Of a stretch of 50,330 nt of DNA, positions 36,644 through 45,853 are shown piece by piece. The translations under genes were made by a program, and so were the position numbers. A model generated the notes under the pieces. It was not told where the DNA came from, did no database searches, and was given only the letters and a program-made list of their open reading frames with translations. The stretch spans positions 262,840 through 313,169 of the forward strand of contig MKTK01000038.1 of the NCBI GenBank assembly GCA_001898255.1, in the 5' to 3' direction. Each line of letters begins with the position of its first letter. Positions within the stretch are counted from its first letter, which is position 1. The stretch comes from Chryseobacterium sp. 39-10 (GTDB lineage Bacteria > Bacteroidota > Bacteroidia > Flavobacteriales > Weeksellaceae).

Positions 36644-38008
36644 ATGAGCATCATTAATCAATTTCAAAACTTTTACTTTGTCGGCATCGGCGGCATCGGA
36701 ATGAGTGCTTTGGCGCGTTACTTCAACGCTTCCGGAAAAACGGTGCTGGGCTACGACAGAACGTCCACTAAACTTACTGATGCCTTAATTGCAGAAGGAA
36801 TCCATATTGACTTTAATGATGTACTGAATCACGAAAAACAAAAACTTACCCCCGAAAATACATTGGTCATTTTCACACCGGCCATTAAAAAATTAGGCAT
36901 TCTTGATTATTTTAATAATCACGGCTTTACCATTTTGAAAAGAGCTAAAGTATTAGGGCTCATCACGGCAAATACCGATTGCATCGCTGTTGCAGGAACA
37001 CACGGGAAAACAACTACCTCATCATTAGTAGCGCACCTTTGCAAAGAAGCGCAGCTGCCGTTTTCCTGTTTTTTGGGCGGAATTGCCGAGAATTTCAAAT
37101 CCAATTTCTTGTTTAATGGGAACGACATCTCCGTAGTAGAGGCCGACGAATATGACAGAAGTTTCCTTAACCTTGCGCCGGACTGGGCTATTATCACCTC
37201 CATCGATGCTGATCATCTCGACATCTATGGCGATAAACCGACTATTGAGAAAGGATTCAGAGATTTTGCAGACCTAGTTCCGCAGGAGCAACATCTGTTT
37301 ATCCGAAAAGGAATTAACATCGGACGAAAGGCGAAAACCTACGCCGTGAACGAAATGGCAGATTTTTATTCGGATAACATCCGTGAAAAAGGGGATCAAA
37401 TTTATTTTGATTTTCACGCGCCGTACGCAGAAGCCAAAGATTTCGTATGGGAAATTCCCGGCATTCATAATGTAGAAAATGCCACTGCTGCCATAGCACT
37501 GCTCAACAGTTTTGGGGTCGATTTTGAAACGCTTAAAAATGGTATTGCAAGCTTCAAAGGCATTAAAAGACGCTATACCAAACATACCTTTTCCAATGGC
37601 AAAATTTATATTGACGATTATGCACATCACCCCACAGAGTTGAATGCAGTGATCGGTTCCATTAAACATTTCTATCCGGAAAAGAAACTGCTGGTGGCTT
37701 TTCAGCCGCACCTTTTCAGCCGTACCAAAGATTTTGCTGATGATTTTGCCAAAAGTTTGGCACAAGCTGATGAATTGATATTGCTCGACATTTATCCCGC
37801 GCGTGAGCTGCAGGAAAACTTTCCTGGTATCACCTCGGAATGGCTATTAAACAAAATACAGTTAACCCATAAAGAAACTTCCTCACTGGCAGAGAGTTTC
37901 AATAAAATAAAAGACAAAGATTTCGATGTGCTGCTTACAGTGGGTGCCGGCAATATCGACACCTTATACGACGGAATTATCGAATGGCTAACCAACGAAA
38001 AAAAATAA
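36644..38008 (+). CDS. murC: UDP-MurNAc:L-alanine ligase
   Basis: Adds the first peptide residue, L-Ala, to UDP-MurNAc. It has 454 residues. The N-terminal UDP-binding GIGGIGM is at 14-20, the ATP-binding GTHGKT at 118-123, then VVEADEYDRSFLNL and DDYAHHPTELNA. Slightly shorter than E. coli MurC (491). Lies 13 bp after murG. Confidence 0.97.
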   Translation: MSIINQFQNFYFVGIGGIGMSALARYFNASGKTVLGYDRTSTKLTDALIAEGIHIDFNDVLNHEKQKLTPENTLVIFTPAIKKLGILDYFNNHGFTILKRAKVLGLITANTDCIAVAGTHGKTTTSSLVAHLCKEAQLPFSCFLGGIAENFKSNFLFNGNDISVVEADEYDRSFLNLAPDWAIITSIDADHLDIYGDKPTIEKGFRDFADLVPQEQHLFIRKGINIGRKAKTYAVNEMADFYSDNIREKGDQIYFDFHAPYAEAKDFVWEIPGIHNVENATAAIALLNSFGVDFETLKNGIASFKGIKRRYTKHTFSNGKIYIDDYAHHPTELNAVIGSIKHFYPEKKLLVAFQPHLFSRTKDFADDFAKSLAQADELILLDIYPARELQENFPGITSEWLLNKIQLTHKETSSLAESFNKIKDKDFDVLLTVGAGNIDTLYDGIIEWLTNEKK

Positions 38009-38029
38009 AGACAAGCGCCACAAAATAGG

Positions 38030-39100
38030 ATGAAGAACAAATTCAGAATATTGAAGATTTTAAGCACAGTAATCATTTTCGGGTTTCTGCTGAGTTTTTC
38101 ATTGAAAAGATTCAACAATAAACCGATGGAAAAAGTGCAGGTCAATATGGTAAAAACCAGTGTGCCTGTCTACTTCATTGATGAAAAAGAAGTGAGAGAA
38201 ATCGTCAAAAAATCGAATCCTTCAAAACGAATTGGCGACATCAATATTCCCCAACTCGAGAAAAACCTGAACCAGCTTCCAGCGGTGGACAGTGCCAATG
38301 TCTACCTCAACCTCAATGGCAACCTGAATCTCGACATCAAACAACGTGTTCCGGCATTCCGCCTAATCAAGGGCGACCGCGATTTTTACGTTGATAAAAA
38401 AGGAACCGAGTTTCCCATTACTAAAAATTATTCTTTTCCTTGCATGTTGGTGACGGGTGATGTACAAAAATCAGAATATGAAAAACTGGCAGAACTTGTC
38501 GATAAAATAAACAATGACAGTTTCAGCAAGAAATACTTTATCGGAGTCTCTAAGGAAAATGGCAATTATATGCTGCTGACCAGCGAGGGAAATTATAAAG
38601 TTGAAATTGGCGATCTCGATCATATCGATTTTAAAGTAAAAGGGTTTAAAACTTTTGTGGAGAAATACCTTATTTATCAGCAACCTGAGAAATACAAGAA
38701 GGTGTCCGTGAAATATGACAATCAGATTGTCACCACCCTGAATCCTCACTTCAAAGAAAATGACAGCATTATTGCCGTGGGAAAAAAAGAATTGGCGAGT
38801 CTTCCGGTGATCAACCAGAAAAAGGAAGAGGTAGAGAAGAAACTTCATCTTGCCCCTTTGAAAAAAACAGAAAAGCCGACAGAGAAAAAATCGGCAGATC
38901 GAGCAAAATCTACCGATCCGATCAAAAAGAAAGCTGCTGAAAACACGAAAACGATAAAGAAGGAAACAACGGCCAACAAAAAGCAAGAAACGAAGAAGAA
39001 AGAAACAACGAAAAAAGAGCCGGTAAAAAAAGAATCTGTCAAAAAGACGCCAACGACGCCAAAAAAAACAGAGACAAAAGCTAAAATTAAAATTGAATAA
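38030..39100 (+). CDS. ftsQ: FtsQ/DivIB-like division protein with Lys-rich tail
   Basis: A 356-residue bitopic protein between murC and ftsA, the usual ftsQ position. One membrane helix (residues ~9-25), then a POTRA-like region (VPVYFIDEKEVREIVKK... LPAVDSANVYLNLNGNLNLDIKQRVPAFRLI) and the FtsQ beta region up to ~245. From about residue 265 the protein is an unusual low-complexity tail rich in Lys, Thr and Glu (KKETTKKEPVKKESVKKTP-type repeats), predicted disordered and in the periplasm. E. coli FtsQ (276 residues) has no such tail. It may bind glycan or anionic partners; this is speculation. Confidence 0.87.
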   Translation: MKNKFRILKILSTVIIFGFLLSFSLKRFNNKPMEKVQVNMVKTSVPVYFIDEKEVREIVKKSNPSKRIGDINIPQLEKNLNQLPAVDSANVYLNLNGNLNLDIKQRVPAFRLIKGDRDFYVDKKGTEFPITKNYSFPCMLVTGDVQKSEYEKLAELVDKINNDSFSKKYFIGVSKENGNYMLLTSEGNYKVEIGDLDHIDFKVKGFKTFVEKYLIYQQPEKYKKVSVKYDNQIVTTLNPHFKENDSIIAVGKKELASLPVINQKKEEVEKKLHLAPLKKTEKPTEKKSADRAKSTDPIKKKAAENTKTIKKETTANKKQETKKKETTKKEPVKKESVKKTPTTPKKTETKAKIKIE

Positions 39101-39119
39101 AAAATCAAATCGACATACA

Positions 39120-40481
39120 ATGGAAAATCACGAGTATTCAGTAGGGCTTGACATCGGTACCACCAAGATTGTGGCGATTGTCGGCAGAAGAAATGCCCAC
39201 GGAAAAATTGAGGTTCTCGGCGTAGGAAAAGCAAAAAGTTTGGGGGTACACAAAGGTATTGTGAACAACATTTCCCAAACCATTCAGTCCATTAAATCCG
39301 CCGTGGCCGAAGCACACTCCAGTTCGGGCGTACCCATCCACAAAGTAACGGTAGGCATCGCAGGCAAGCACATCCGCTCGCTACAGCATTCGGATTACAT
39401 CATGCGCGAAAACCCCGACCAGTACATCACAGAAGATGACATCGAAAAACTGAAAGAGCAGGTGAAAAAGCTGGTTATGCTACCGGGCGAAGAAATTATC
39501 CATGTTCTTCCTCAGGAGTATAAAGTAGATTCCGAAGGTGAAATCCAGGAACCCATCGGCATGCATGGTAAACGTTTGGAAGCCAACTTCCATGTGGTAG
39601 TAGGACAAATGGGAAGCATCCGAAATATCGCAAGATGTGTTCGCGAAGCCGGCTTGGAAATGGAATCACTTACCTTAGAACCACTTGCGTCTTCGGAATC
39701 TGTACTCACCAAAGAAGAAAAAGAGGCAGGCGTTGCCATTGTGGACATTGGTGGAGGAACAACAGATATTGCCATTTTCAAAGACAACATCATCCGGCAT
39801 ACTTGTGTCATTCCTTACGGAGGTGGCATTATTACCGATGACATTAAAGAAGGATGCTCCATTATTGAGAAACATGCAGAGCAACTCAAAGTAAAATTCG
39901 GTTCTGCGGTTCCAGACCTCGAAAAAGAAAGCACTTTTGTTACAATTCCGGGATTGCATGGAAGAGCCGATAAAGAAATCTCACTCAAAACATTGGCACA
40001 AGTCGTCAATGCCCGGGTAGAAGAAATTCTGGAAATGGTCAATACCGAACTTAAAGCTTACGGTGCCTTTGAGCAAAAGAAGAAGCTAATCGCAGGTATT
40101 GTATTGACGGGTGGAGGATCCAACCTGCGTAACCTGCGTCAACTGGCAAACTACACCACAGGTTTCGACAGCCGAATCGGCTTTGCCAATGAATATGTGT
40201 CTAATGACAAAAACCAATACCTGAAAGGTCCCGAGTTTGCTACTGCCATCGGTTTACTAATGGAGAGTTTGAAAATTCGAGACAAGAAAACAGGAATCGA
40301 ACAGCCGGAAGAAAAAGAACAAAGTCCAGTCGCTATTCAAACGGAAACAACAACAGAAACTGTAGAATTTCGAACCGAAGAAACACCGGAAATTCAAGAA
40401 GCGAAACCAAAAGCAAACCGCCTAACCATCGGTCAAAAAATTATGGAAAGTGTAAAGAAGTTCTTCGAAGAGGTAGAATAA
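39120..40481 (+). CDS. ftsA: FtsA, actin-like Z-ring membrane anchor
   Basis: Tethers FtsZ to the membrane and recruits later divisome proteins. Start at 39120 (MENHEYSVGLDIGTTKIVAIVG) fits the family; an in-frame ATG at 39093 lies within ftsQ. 453 residues. The phosphate-1 motif is GLDIGTTK, and the phosphate-2 block is VDIGGGTTDIAIF. GIVLTGGGSNLRNL is the adenosine motif. An acidic linker (~390-430) leads to a C-terminal amphipathic helix, IGQKIMESVKKFFEEVE, the membrane-targeting sequence. Confidence 0.97.
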   Translation: MENHEYSVGLDIGTTKIVAIVGRRNAHGKIEVLGVGKAKSLGVHKGIVNNISQTIQSIKSAVAEAHSSSGVPIHKVTVGIAGKHIRSLQHSDYIMRENPDQYITEDDIEKLKEQVKKLVMLPGEEIIHVLPQEYKVDSEGEIQEPIGMHGKRLEANFHVVVGQMGSIRNIARCVREAGLEMESLTLEPLASSESVLTKEEKEAGVAIVDIGGGTTDIAIFKDNIIRHTCVIPYGGGIITDDIKEGCSIIEKHAEQLKVKFGSAVPDLEKESTFVTIPGLHGRADKEISLKTLAQVVNARVEEILEMVNTELKAYGAFEQKKKLIAGIVLTGGGSNLRNLRQLANYTTGFDSRIGFANEYVSNDKNQYLKGPEFATAIGLLMESLKIRDKKTGIEQPEEKEQSPVAIQTETTTETVEFRTEETPEIQEAKPKANRLTIGQKIMESVKKFFEEVE

Positions 40482-40534
40482 AAAATAAAACGATTTGACA
40501 TCAGTAACCATTCATCAACTAAAAAAACAGCATT

Positions 40535-42394
40535 ATGGAACATATATCAAACAGCGGATTTTCATTTGACTTGCCAAAAGGAAATTCATCCATTATAAAA
40601 GTAATCGGTGTAGGCGGCGGCGGAAACAACGCTCTAAAGCACATGTACGAACGCGGAATCCACGGCGTAGATTTTGTGATTTGCAACACCGATGCACAAA
40701 CATTAGACAATAACCCGGTAGCCAACAAGGTACAGCTGGGCATTTCCATGACCGAAGGTCTTGGTGCCGGAGCCGACCCTGAAGTAGGCGAAAAAGCCGC
40801 CATCGAAAGCATTGAAGAAATAAAAGCGGCAATGGGTCAAAATACCAAAATGGTCTTCATTACAGCAGGAATGGGAGGCGGAACCGGAACCGGAGCAGCA
40901 CCCGTCATCGCAAAAATCGCAAAAGAGATGGGTATCCTTACCGTAGGTATTGTTACCGTTCCGTTCAGTTTCGAGGGAAAAAGAAGATTAGAGCAAGCCG
41001 AAGCCGGTCTGGATAAACTTCGAAACAATGTAGATTCACTCATCGTGATCAACAATGACAAGCTTCGCCAACAGTTTGGTAACTTAGGTTTTAAATCTGG
41101 TTTCTCCAAAGCCGATGAAGTATTAACCAACGCTGCCAAAGGAATGGCAGAAGTAATTACAGGTTATTTCGATGTTAACATCGACTTCCGTGATGCGAAA
41201 TCTGTGCTCCAAAATTCTGGTACAGCGCTGATGTCGAACGGCATTGCTTCCGGCGAAAATAAAGCAGAAGAAGCAGTGAAAAAAGCACTCGATTCACCAT
41301 TATTAAACGACAACAAAATCACAGGTGCCAAAAATGTACTTCTCCTCATCAGAAGCGGTTCCGAAGAAGTGACCATGGATGAAATCGGGGTAATCATGGA
41401 TCATATCCAGAAAGAAGCCGGCAATACCGCCGACATTATCTTTGGGGTAGGTTCGGACGAAGAATTGGGCGATTCGGTAAGTGTATTGGTTATTGCCACT
41501 GGCTTTGCAAAAGACCATCAGAAACACTCTGGAACTACAGAAACCATCAAGATTTCACTTTCAGATTCATTAGACACACCCTCTAAAAGAGAGTCTCCCT
41601 TTAAATCAAAAGAAGAAAGACAAGAAATAAGAAGAGAAGATTTCGCTACCAAAAGTCTCTTCGTTTTAGACGATGAAGAGGATCACAATATGCCTCAGTT
41701 TAAAACAACAACAGTACAAACCCAAACTGTAGTTGACGTTGAGAAACCACAAGAAATCATTCGCTTCGATCTGGACGAGCCCAAAGAGCAACACCAACAG
41801 GTTGCTGCTTCACCATATGTAATAGAAGAACCCGAAACTACTGCTGAGCTCGATCTTTTCTCTTATGAAGAAGATTTGTATGATGAACCTTCATCCCAGT
41901 CTTTCACCTTCGAAACTGAGGAGAAAATACAACAGCAAGCAACAGAAAACAAAGCAACTTTCACTGAAGAGAAGCCCATTGAGTTCAGTTTTTTCGTAAA
42001 CGAACCGATTGAGGAGCCCACCGTTGAAACACCGCAACCTCGGGCACAAGTACAACCTGAACCGGTTCATATCCCCGAGCAAAAGGTGGAACAGCAAATT
42101 GCTCAACCTAAAGAAACCCCCTCAATGATGGAGGTTGAAGATGAGTTTACCTTCATCTCTAAACCAACCAATGATAGAGTGGCAGAAAGGCGAAACAAGT
42201 TGAAAGAATTCAATTCAAGATACCAAAGTGTAGAGCTGGAAAACGAGTTTGAATCCGTGCCTGCATTCCGCAGAAAAAATATTGCATTGGGCAACGAAAA
42301 CGCGTCAGAGCAGAAGATCAACACGTTCCTCTCCGAGAATGAAGGGAGAATGCAAATAAGGGAAAACAGATTTTTGAATAAAGACGTCGATTAA
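40535..42394 (+). CDS. ftsZ: FtsZ, tubulin-like division GTPase with long C-terminal linker
   Basis: Polymerises into the Z-ring. It has 619 residues against 383 in E. coli. The GTP-binding GGGTGTG is at 114-120, the N-terminal [12 protein letters not shown] at 23-34, and the T7-loop-like NIDFRD near 211. The GTPase core ends near residue 330; then comes a ~240-residue Glu/Gln/Pro-rich disordered linker. A conserved-tail-like motif, SVPAFRRKN, starts at 574 and would be the FtsA-binding peptide. The protein then runs on for ~37 residues to [10 protein letters not shown], also a recurring flavobacterial ending, so there may be two C-terminal binding peptides. It follows ftsA by 53 bp. Confidence 0.97.
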   Translation: MEHISNSGFSFDLPKGNSSIIKVIGVGGGGNNALKHMYERGIHGVDFVICNTDAQTLDNNPVANKVQLGISMTEGLGAGADPEVGEKAAIESIEEIKAAMGQNTKMVFITAGMGGGTGTGAAPVIAKIAKEMGILTVGIVTVPFSFEGKRRLEQAEAGLDKLRNNVDSLIVINNDKLRQQFGNLGFKSGFSKADEVLTNAAKGMAEVITGYFDVNIDFRDAKSVLQNSGTALMSNGIASGENKAEEAVKKALDSPLLNDNKITGAKNVLLLIRSGSEEVTMDEIGVIMDHIQKEAGNTADIIFGVGSDEELGDSVSVLVIATGFAKDHQKHSGTTETIKISLSDSLDTPSKRESPFKSKEERQEIRREDFATKSLFVLDDEEDHNMPQFKTTTVQTQTVVDVEKPQEIIRFDLDEPKEQHQQVAASPYVIEEPETTAELDLFSYEEDLYDEPSSQSFTFETEEKIQQQATENKATFTEEKPIEFSFFVNEPIEEPTVETPQPRAQVQPEPVHIPEQKVEQQIAQPKETPSMMEVEDEFTFISKPTNDRVAERRNKLKEFNSRYQSVELENEFESVPAFRRKNIALGNENASEQKINTFLSENEGRMQIRENRFLNKDVD

Positions 42395-42415
42395 TTCGAC
42401 ATTAAACAAGAAAAA

Positions 42416-42862
42416 ATGAGTTTAGAAACCACCATTAGTGACGCGATAAAAACAGCCATGAAGGAGAAGGACAAAGTGGCCCTGGATTCTTTACGCGCTG
42501 TAAAATCGCAAATTTTACTGCTGAAAACCGAAGCCAAAGGTGCTGAAATTTCTGCAGAACAGGAAATCGCCATTCTTCAGCGCATGATAAAACAGCGCAA
42601 AGATTCGCTGGAGCAATTTGCTGCGCAAGGACGGCAGGACTTGGCAGAGGTGGAAGAAGCGCAGATGAAAGTCATCGAAAAGTATCTTCCCCAGCAGCTT
42701 ACTGCCGAAGAGCTGGAAGCAGAAGTAAAGAAAATCATCTCCGAAACCGGTGCACAAACCATGAAAGACTTAGGAAAAGTAATGGGAACCGCCAGCAAAC
42801 TCCTCTCCGGGAAAAGCGACGGCAAAAGCATATCGGAAATGGTTAAAAAACTGCTTTCTTAA
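42416..42862 (+). CDS. GatB/YqeY domain protein
   Basis: A 148-residue YqeY-type protein. Seen are the helical N-terminus (ISDAIKTAMKEKDKVALDSLRAVKSQI), ILQRMIKQRKDSLEQFAAQGRQDLAEVEEAQMKVIEKYLPQQL, and the C-terminal MKDLGKVMGTASKLLSGKSDGKSISEMVKKLL. The domain is shared with the tRNA-binding tail of GatB, so tRNA or amidase contact is plausible but unproven. It lies 21 bp after ftsZ and looks like the last gene of the dcw operon. A hairpin at 42866-42891 follows the stop. Confidence 0.9.
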   Translation: MSLETTISDAIKTAMKEKDKVALDSLRAVKSQILLLKTEAKGAEISAEQEIAILQRMIKQRKDSLEQFAAQGRQDLAEVEEAQMKVIEKYLPQQLTAEELEAEVKKIISETGAQTMKDLGKVMGTASKLLSGKSDGKSISEMVKKLLS

Positions 42863-42865
42863 AAC

Positions 42866-42891
42866 GTTTCATTCCCTATAATAGGGGAAAC
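42866..42891 (+). other. Hairpin just after the dcw operon
   Basis: GTTTC-ATT-CCCTA / TAGGG-GAAAC, two 5-bp stems with a 3-nt bulge and a 3-nt loop, 3 bp after the yqeY-like stop. No T-run follows, so it may be an mRNA 3' end or stability structure rather than a terminator. Confidence 0.4.
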
Positions 42892-42940
42892 AGAAGCACA
42901 AAACACAGGATATTCAACCTTTGCATATCGATTTGATTGG

Positions 42941-42977
42941 AACCCGGAACATAACCTATGTTTCCGGGTTTTTTCTG
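42941..42977 (+). terminator. Terminator of the dcw cluster
   Basis: Long stem AACCCGGAACATA / TATGTTTCCGGGTT (13 pairs, one bulged base) with loop ACC, then TTTTCTG. Confidence 0.85.
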
Positions 42978-43050
42978 CCAAAAAGTCAAGCATTGATGAA
43001 TGGAATGATTTTGATCCATACAACCAATGACAATTCAAATTTTAATTGAG

Positions 43051-43058
43051 TAAATTTG
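43051..43058 (+). promoter_or_regulatory. -7 promoter box of the bacilliredoxin gene
   Basis: TAAATTTG matches TAnnTTTG; predicted start near 43062, about 20 nt before the ATG at 43083. Confidence 0.55.
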
Positions 43059-43082
43059 CATCTCAACATTAAACCAAAAGAT

Positions 43083-43493
43083 ATGTATCCAGAAGAATTA
43101 GTAATGCCCATGAAGCATGAACTCACCGATAAAGGTTTCCAGGACTTAACCACTCCTGAACAGGTTGACAGCGCCCTGCAAGATAAGGGAACAACACTGT
43201 TGATGATTAATTCCGTTTGTGGTTGTGCAGCAGGTGCAGCAAGACCTGGCACACTTTACTCGCTCACCGGCGACAAAAAGCCGGATCACCTTGTTACCGT
43301 TTTTGCCGGTTTTGATAAAGATGCCGTTGCCGAAGCTAGAAAATTCTTAGCTCCTTTCCCGCCAAGCTCTCCATGTATCGCTCTTTTTAAAGATGGCGAG
43401 TTGGTGCACATGCTCGAGAGACATCATATCGAAGGAAACCCGGCAGGCGCTATTGCTGCTAATTTGCAAGCCGCTTACGACGAGTTCTGCTAA
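43083..43493 (+). CDS. BrxA/BrxB family bacilliredoxin
   Basis: A 136-residue thioredoxin-fold protein of the YphP/YqiW family. Start at 43083 (MYPEELVMPMKHELTDKGF) fits the family; an in-frame ATG at 43056 lies in the promoter. The active-site CGC motif is in INSVCGCAAGAARPGT, followed by HLVTVFAGFDKDAVAEARKF and the cis-Pro-containing FPPSSPCIALFKDGELVHMLERHHIEG. In Bacillus these proteins remove bacillithiol from proteins after oxidative stress. Whether this organism makes bacillithiol cannot be seen here. Monocistronic, with its own promoter and terminator. Confidence 0.93.
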   Translation: MYPEELVMPMKHELTDKGFQDLTTPEQVDSALQDKGTTLLMINSVCGCAAGAARPGTLYSLTGDKKPDHLVTVFAGFDKDAVAEARKFLAPFPPSSPCIALFKDGELVHMLERHHIEGNPAGAIAANLQAAYDEFC

Positions 43494-43519
43494 AACTAAA
43501 TATTTAGTTTAAATAACAT

Positions 43520-43548
43520 TCCGCCCAGCCATGGGCGGATTTTTTTTT
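43520..43548 (+). terminator. Terminator of the bacilliredoxin gene
   Basis: Stem TCCGCCCA / TGGGCGGA with loop GCCA, followed by nine T. Confidence 0.88.
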
Positions 43549-44003
43549 GCTTAAGCGGCCATCAGCCCCACTGCTAAAAAACCCTCAAAGCTACTTCCAT
43601 CTTCCAGGTAGGTGAAACAACAATAAACAGGAACCCTCATTTCCACGTTTGCATTAAAAAAAAGTTGAACAAATGATGACTCCTCCCCTTCGGGATTCAT
43701 TTAACCAAAAAGAAAAAACGGAACAAGTATAAAATCCGGATAATAAGGTAAAATGCACGTTAATCTTTATGATAACAATCTGAATGATTCACATGATTAT
43801 AGCGCAAACTTTTTCTTCAATGGGGCAACTCCGAAGGAGTCGAATAAGATAAGGTGATTGGGTCCTTCTCTTCCCTTCTTCTATGGCCAATACATTGTCT
43901 TTGCTACCAGTCTTCATAACACTTTCTAGGTAACCCGGCAACTCTCATCTACAAGTTTCGCACTTAATAGGCACTACTGTGTTACCCGCGTCTCACCTTC
44001 GTC

Positions 44004-44058
44004 GCACTAGAAACGCACTAGAAACGCACTAGAAAAGGACTAGAAAGGGACTAGAAAA
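44004..44058. repeat. Five 11-bp tandem repeats with CTAG cores
   Basis: Five units of G(C/G)ACTAGAAAN: units 1-3 begin GCACTAGAAA and units 4-5 begin GGACTAGAAA; the last base varies (C, C, A, G, A). The 11-bp period is close to one turn of DNA, so the CTAG cores lie on the same face. Confidence 0.85.
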
Positions 44059-44112
44059 ACACCATCACAGAACATAAATACACTGGCTAACAAACACTTA
44101 TAAAAAGCAAAT

Positions 44113-44142
44113 GAGAAATGGCGAGAAATTACGAGAAATTGC
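44113..44142. repeat. Three 10-bp tandem repeats
   Basis: GAGAAATGGC, GAGAAATTAC, GAGAAATTGC in direct tandem, 54 bp after the 11-bp array. Seven of ten positions are constant. Confidence 0.75.
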
Positions 44143-44325
44143 GGCAATACCTTTTCGTATATGCTCCGCCGCCACTCAAAATCTGAAATTACCCGTATTG
44201 ATCGGCTCTGGCTAAAGCAAACAACTCTCTATCCCCACAAAAACATCAATGCTCCACCACGGAATATTGAGCCATACAGCCACTTTTTAGCCCTCCTAAC
44301 GCTGTGATAATTCCTGCAAAAGCAC

Positions 44326-44333
44326 TACATTTG
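44326..44333 (+). promoter_or_regulatory. -7 promoter box of the GH3-family gene
   Basis: TACATTTG matches TAnnTTTG and ends 6 nt before the ATG at 44339, predicting a leader of 0-2 nt. No -33 TTG is evident. Confidence 0.55.
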
Positions 44334-44338
44334 CTATC

Positions 44339-45853
44339 ATGGCAACAAAAGCGCTTTTCAACACGGTGGTCAACTGGTTTATCCGGCAGAGGATAGATCA
44401 GATTCAGAATTTCATGAACCACCCAATCGAAACCCAGAATGGTGTGCTTTTTTCGCAACTCTATTTTGCAGAAAACACCGATTACGGAAAAATTCACGGT
44501 TTCAGTTCAGTGTCGAATTACGAAGATTTCAAACGCAACGTACCCATTGTCACTTACGAAGACTTTGAGCCGAATATAGAAAAAGCGCGACAGGGAATCC
44601 CTGATGTTTTCTGGCCGGGACACATCCGCAGGTTTGCAAAATCCTCGGGAACCACCAATGCCAAAAGCAAATTCATACCCATTTCAGACGAATGCCTGAA
44701 AGATTGCCATTTTAAAGCAGGAAAAGACATGCTTTCCATCTACGCCAATAATCACCCGGAAAATGCATTATTCTCCAATAAAAACCTAAGACTTGGCGGC
44801 AGTGCCGAACTCTACGAACATTTCAACACCAAATTTGGAGACCTCTCGGCCATCATGATCGAAAACCTCCCGTTCTGGGTTGAAATGACCACTACACCAA
44901 GCCGAAAAGTATCCCTGATGTCGGAGTGGGAAAGCAAGCTCAAAGCCATAGTATCCGAGGTAAAACATGAAGACGTAGGCAGCTTAACCGGGGTTCCCAG
45001 TTGGATGATGGTGCTCCTGCAAAGAGTCCTTGCCGAAACAGGTTGCGGAACGATCTCAGAACTGTGGCCAAACCTAGAGGTGTTTTTCCATGGCGGAATC
45101 AGTTTTAAACCCTACCGCGAACAGTACCGCAAAATCATTGGTAAAGACATTAACTACTGCGAAATCTACAACGCGTCCGAGGGCTTCTTCGGAATTCAGG
45201 ACCAAAGCGGTAGCGACGAGATGTTGCTGATGCTGGATTATGGCATCTTCTACGAATTTATCCCCATGGACCAATTCAACCCCGCAAATCTGCAAGCCAT
45301 TCCACTGGAGGAAGTAGAGATCGGTAAAAACTATGCCATGGTCATCACCACCAACAGCGGGCTTTGGCGTTATCTTATTGGCGACACCATCCGGTTTACA
45401 TCACTCCATCCCTTTAGAATCAAAATATCTGGCAGAACAAAACACTACATCAATGCATTCGGGGAAGAGCTGATGATAGACAATGTGGAGACCGCCCTCA
45501 CCAAGGCATGTGAAGCCACCGACGCTGCGGTGTGCGATTTCACTGGTGCTCCTGTTTTTATGAAAGACGGCGAAAGTGGCGCACACGAATGGATTTTTGA
45601 ATTTACCAAAGCGCCCGCTGACTTGAATCATTTTACGGAAATTTTCGACAACCATCTTAAATCCGTCAATTCTGATTACGAAGCAAAACGCTACAACAAC
45701 ATGACGTTGAAAAAGCCCATCGTTCATGTCGCAAAACCTCATCTTTTCTACAACTGGATGTCGGAACGGGGAAAACTGGGCGGTCAGAATAAAGTGCCCC
45801 GCTTGAGCAACGACCGCGAATACATTGATCCATTATTGCTAATGAACCAGTAA
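44339..45853 (+). CDS. GH3 auxin-responsive promoter family protein (bacterial)
   Basis: A 504-residue adenylate-forming-type protein. The ATP-binding region RRFAKSSGTTNAKSKFIPIS (near residue 97) is the GH3 signature. Further GH3 blocks are LWPNLEVFFHGGISFKPYREQY, EIYNASEGFFGIQDQ, NYAMVITTNSGLWRYLIGDTIRF, and ISGRTKHYINAFGEEL. Plant GH3 enzymes join amino acids to jasmonate or auxin; the bacterial role is unknown and auxin is not implied. Members are widespread in Bacteroidota. Monocistronic on the plus strand. Confidence 0.92.
   Translation: MATKALFNTVVNWFIRQRIDQIQNFMNHPIETQNGVLFSQLYFAENTDYGKIHGFSSVSNYEDFKRNVPIVTYEDFEPNIEKARQGIPDVFWPGHIRRFAKSSGTTNAKSKFIPISDECLKDCHFKAGKDMLSIYANNHPENALFSNKNLRLGGSAELYEHFNTKFGDLSAIMIENLPFWVEMTTTPSRKVSLMSEWESKLKAIVSEVKHEDVGSLTGVPSWMMVLLQRVLAETGCGTISELWPNLEVFFHGGISFKPYREQYRKIIGKDINYCEIYNASEGFFGIQDQSGSDEMLLMLDYGIFYEFIPMDQFNPANLQAIPLEEVEIGKNYAMVITTNSGLWRYLIGDTIRFTSLHPFRIKISGRTKHYINAFGEELMIDNVETALTKACEATDAAVCDFTGAPVFMKDGESGAHEWIFEFTKAPADLNHFTEIFDNHLKSVNSDYEAKRYNNMTLKKPIVHVAKPHLFYNWMSERGKLGGQNKVPRLSNDREYIDPLLLMNQ

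Larger units (their letters stand above)
43549..44325. other. Gene-free stretch with tandem arrays
   Basis: About 780 bp without a convincing ORF in any frame; stops are frequent. It holds a short hairpin (ACTCC-GAA-GGAGT, 43828-43840) and two tandem arrays listed separately (44004-44058 and 44113-44142). No tRNA, transposase fragment or riboswitch was recognised. It may be an interspersed intergenic element. Confidence 0.5.

Noticed and set aside
44111-44213. A 34-codon ORF across the 10-bp repeats (starts MRNGEKLREIAAIPF).
   Set aside because: Short, no promoter or family likeness; its sequence is largely the tandem repeat read as codons.
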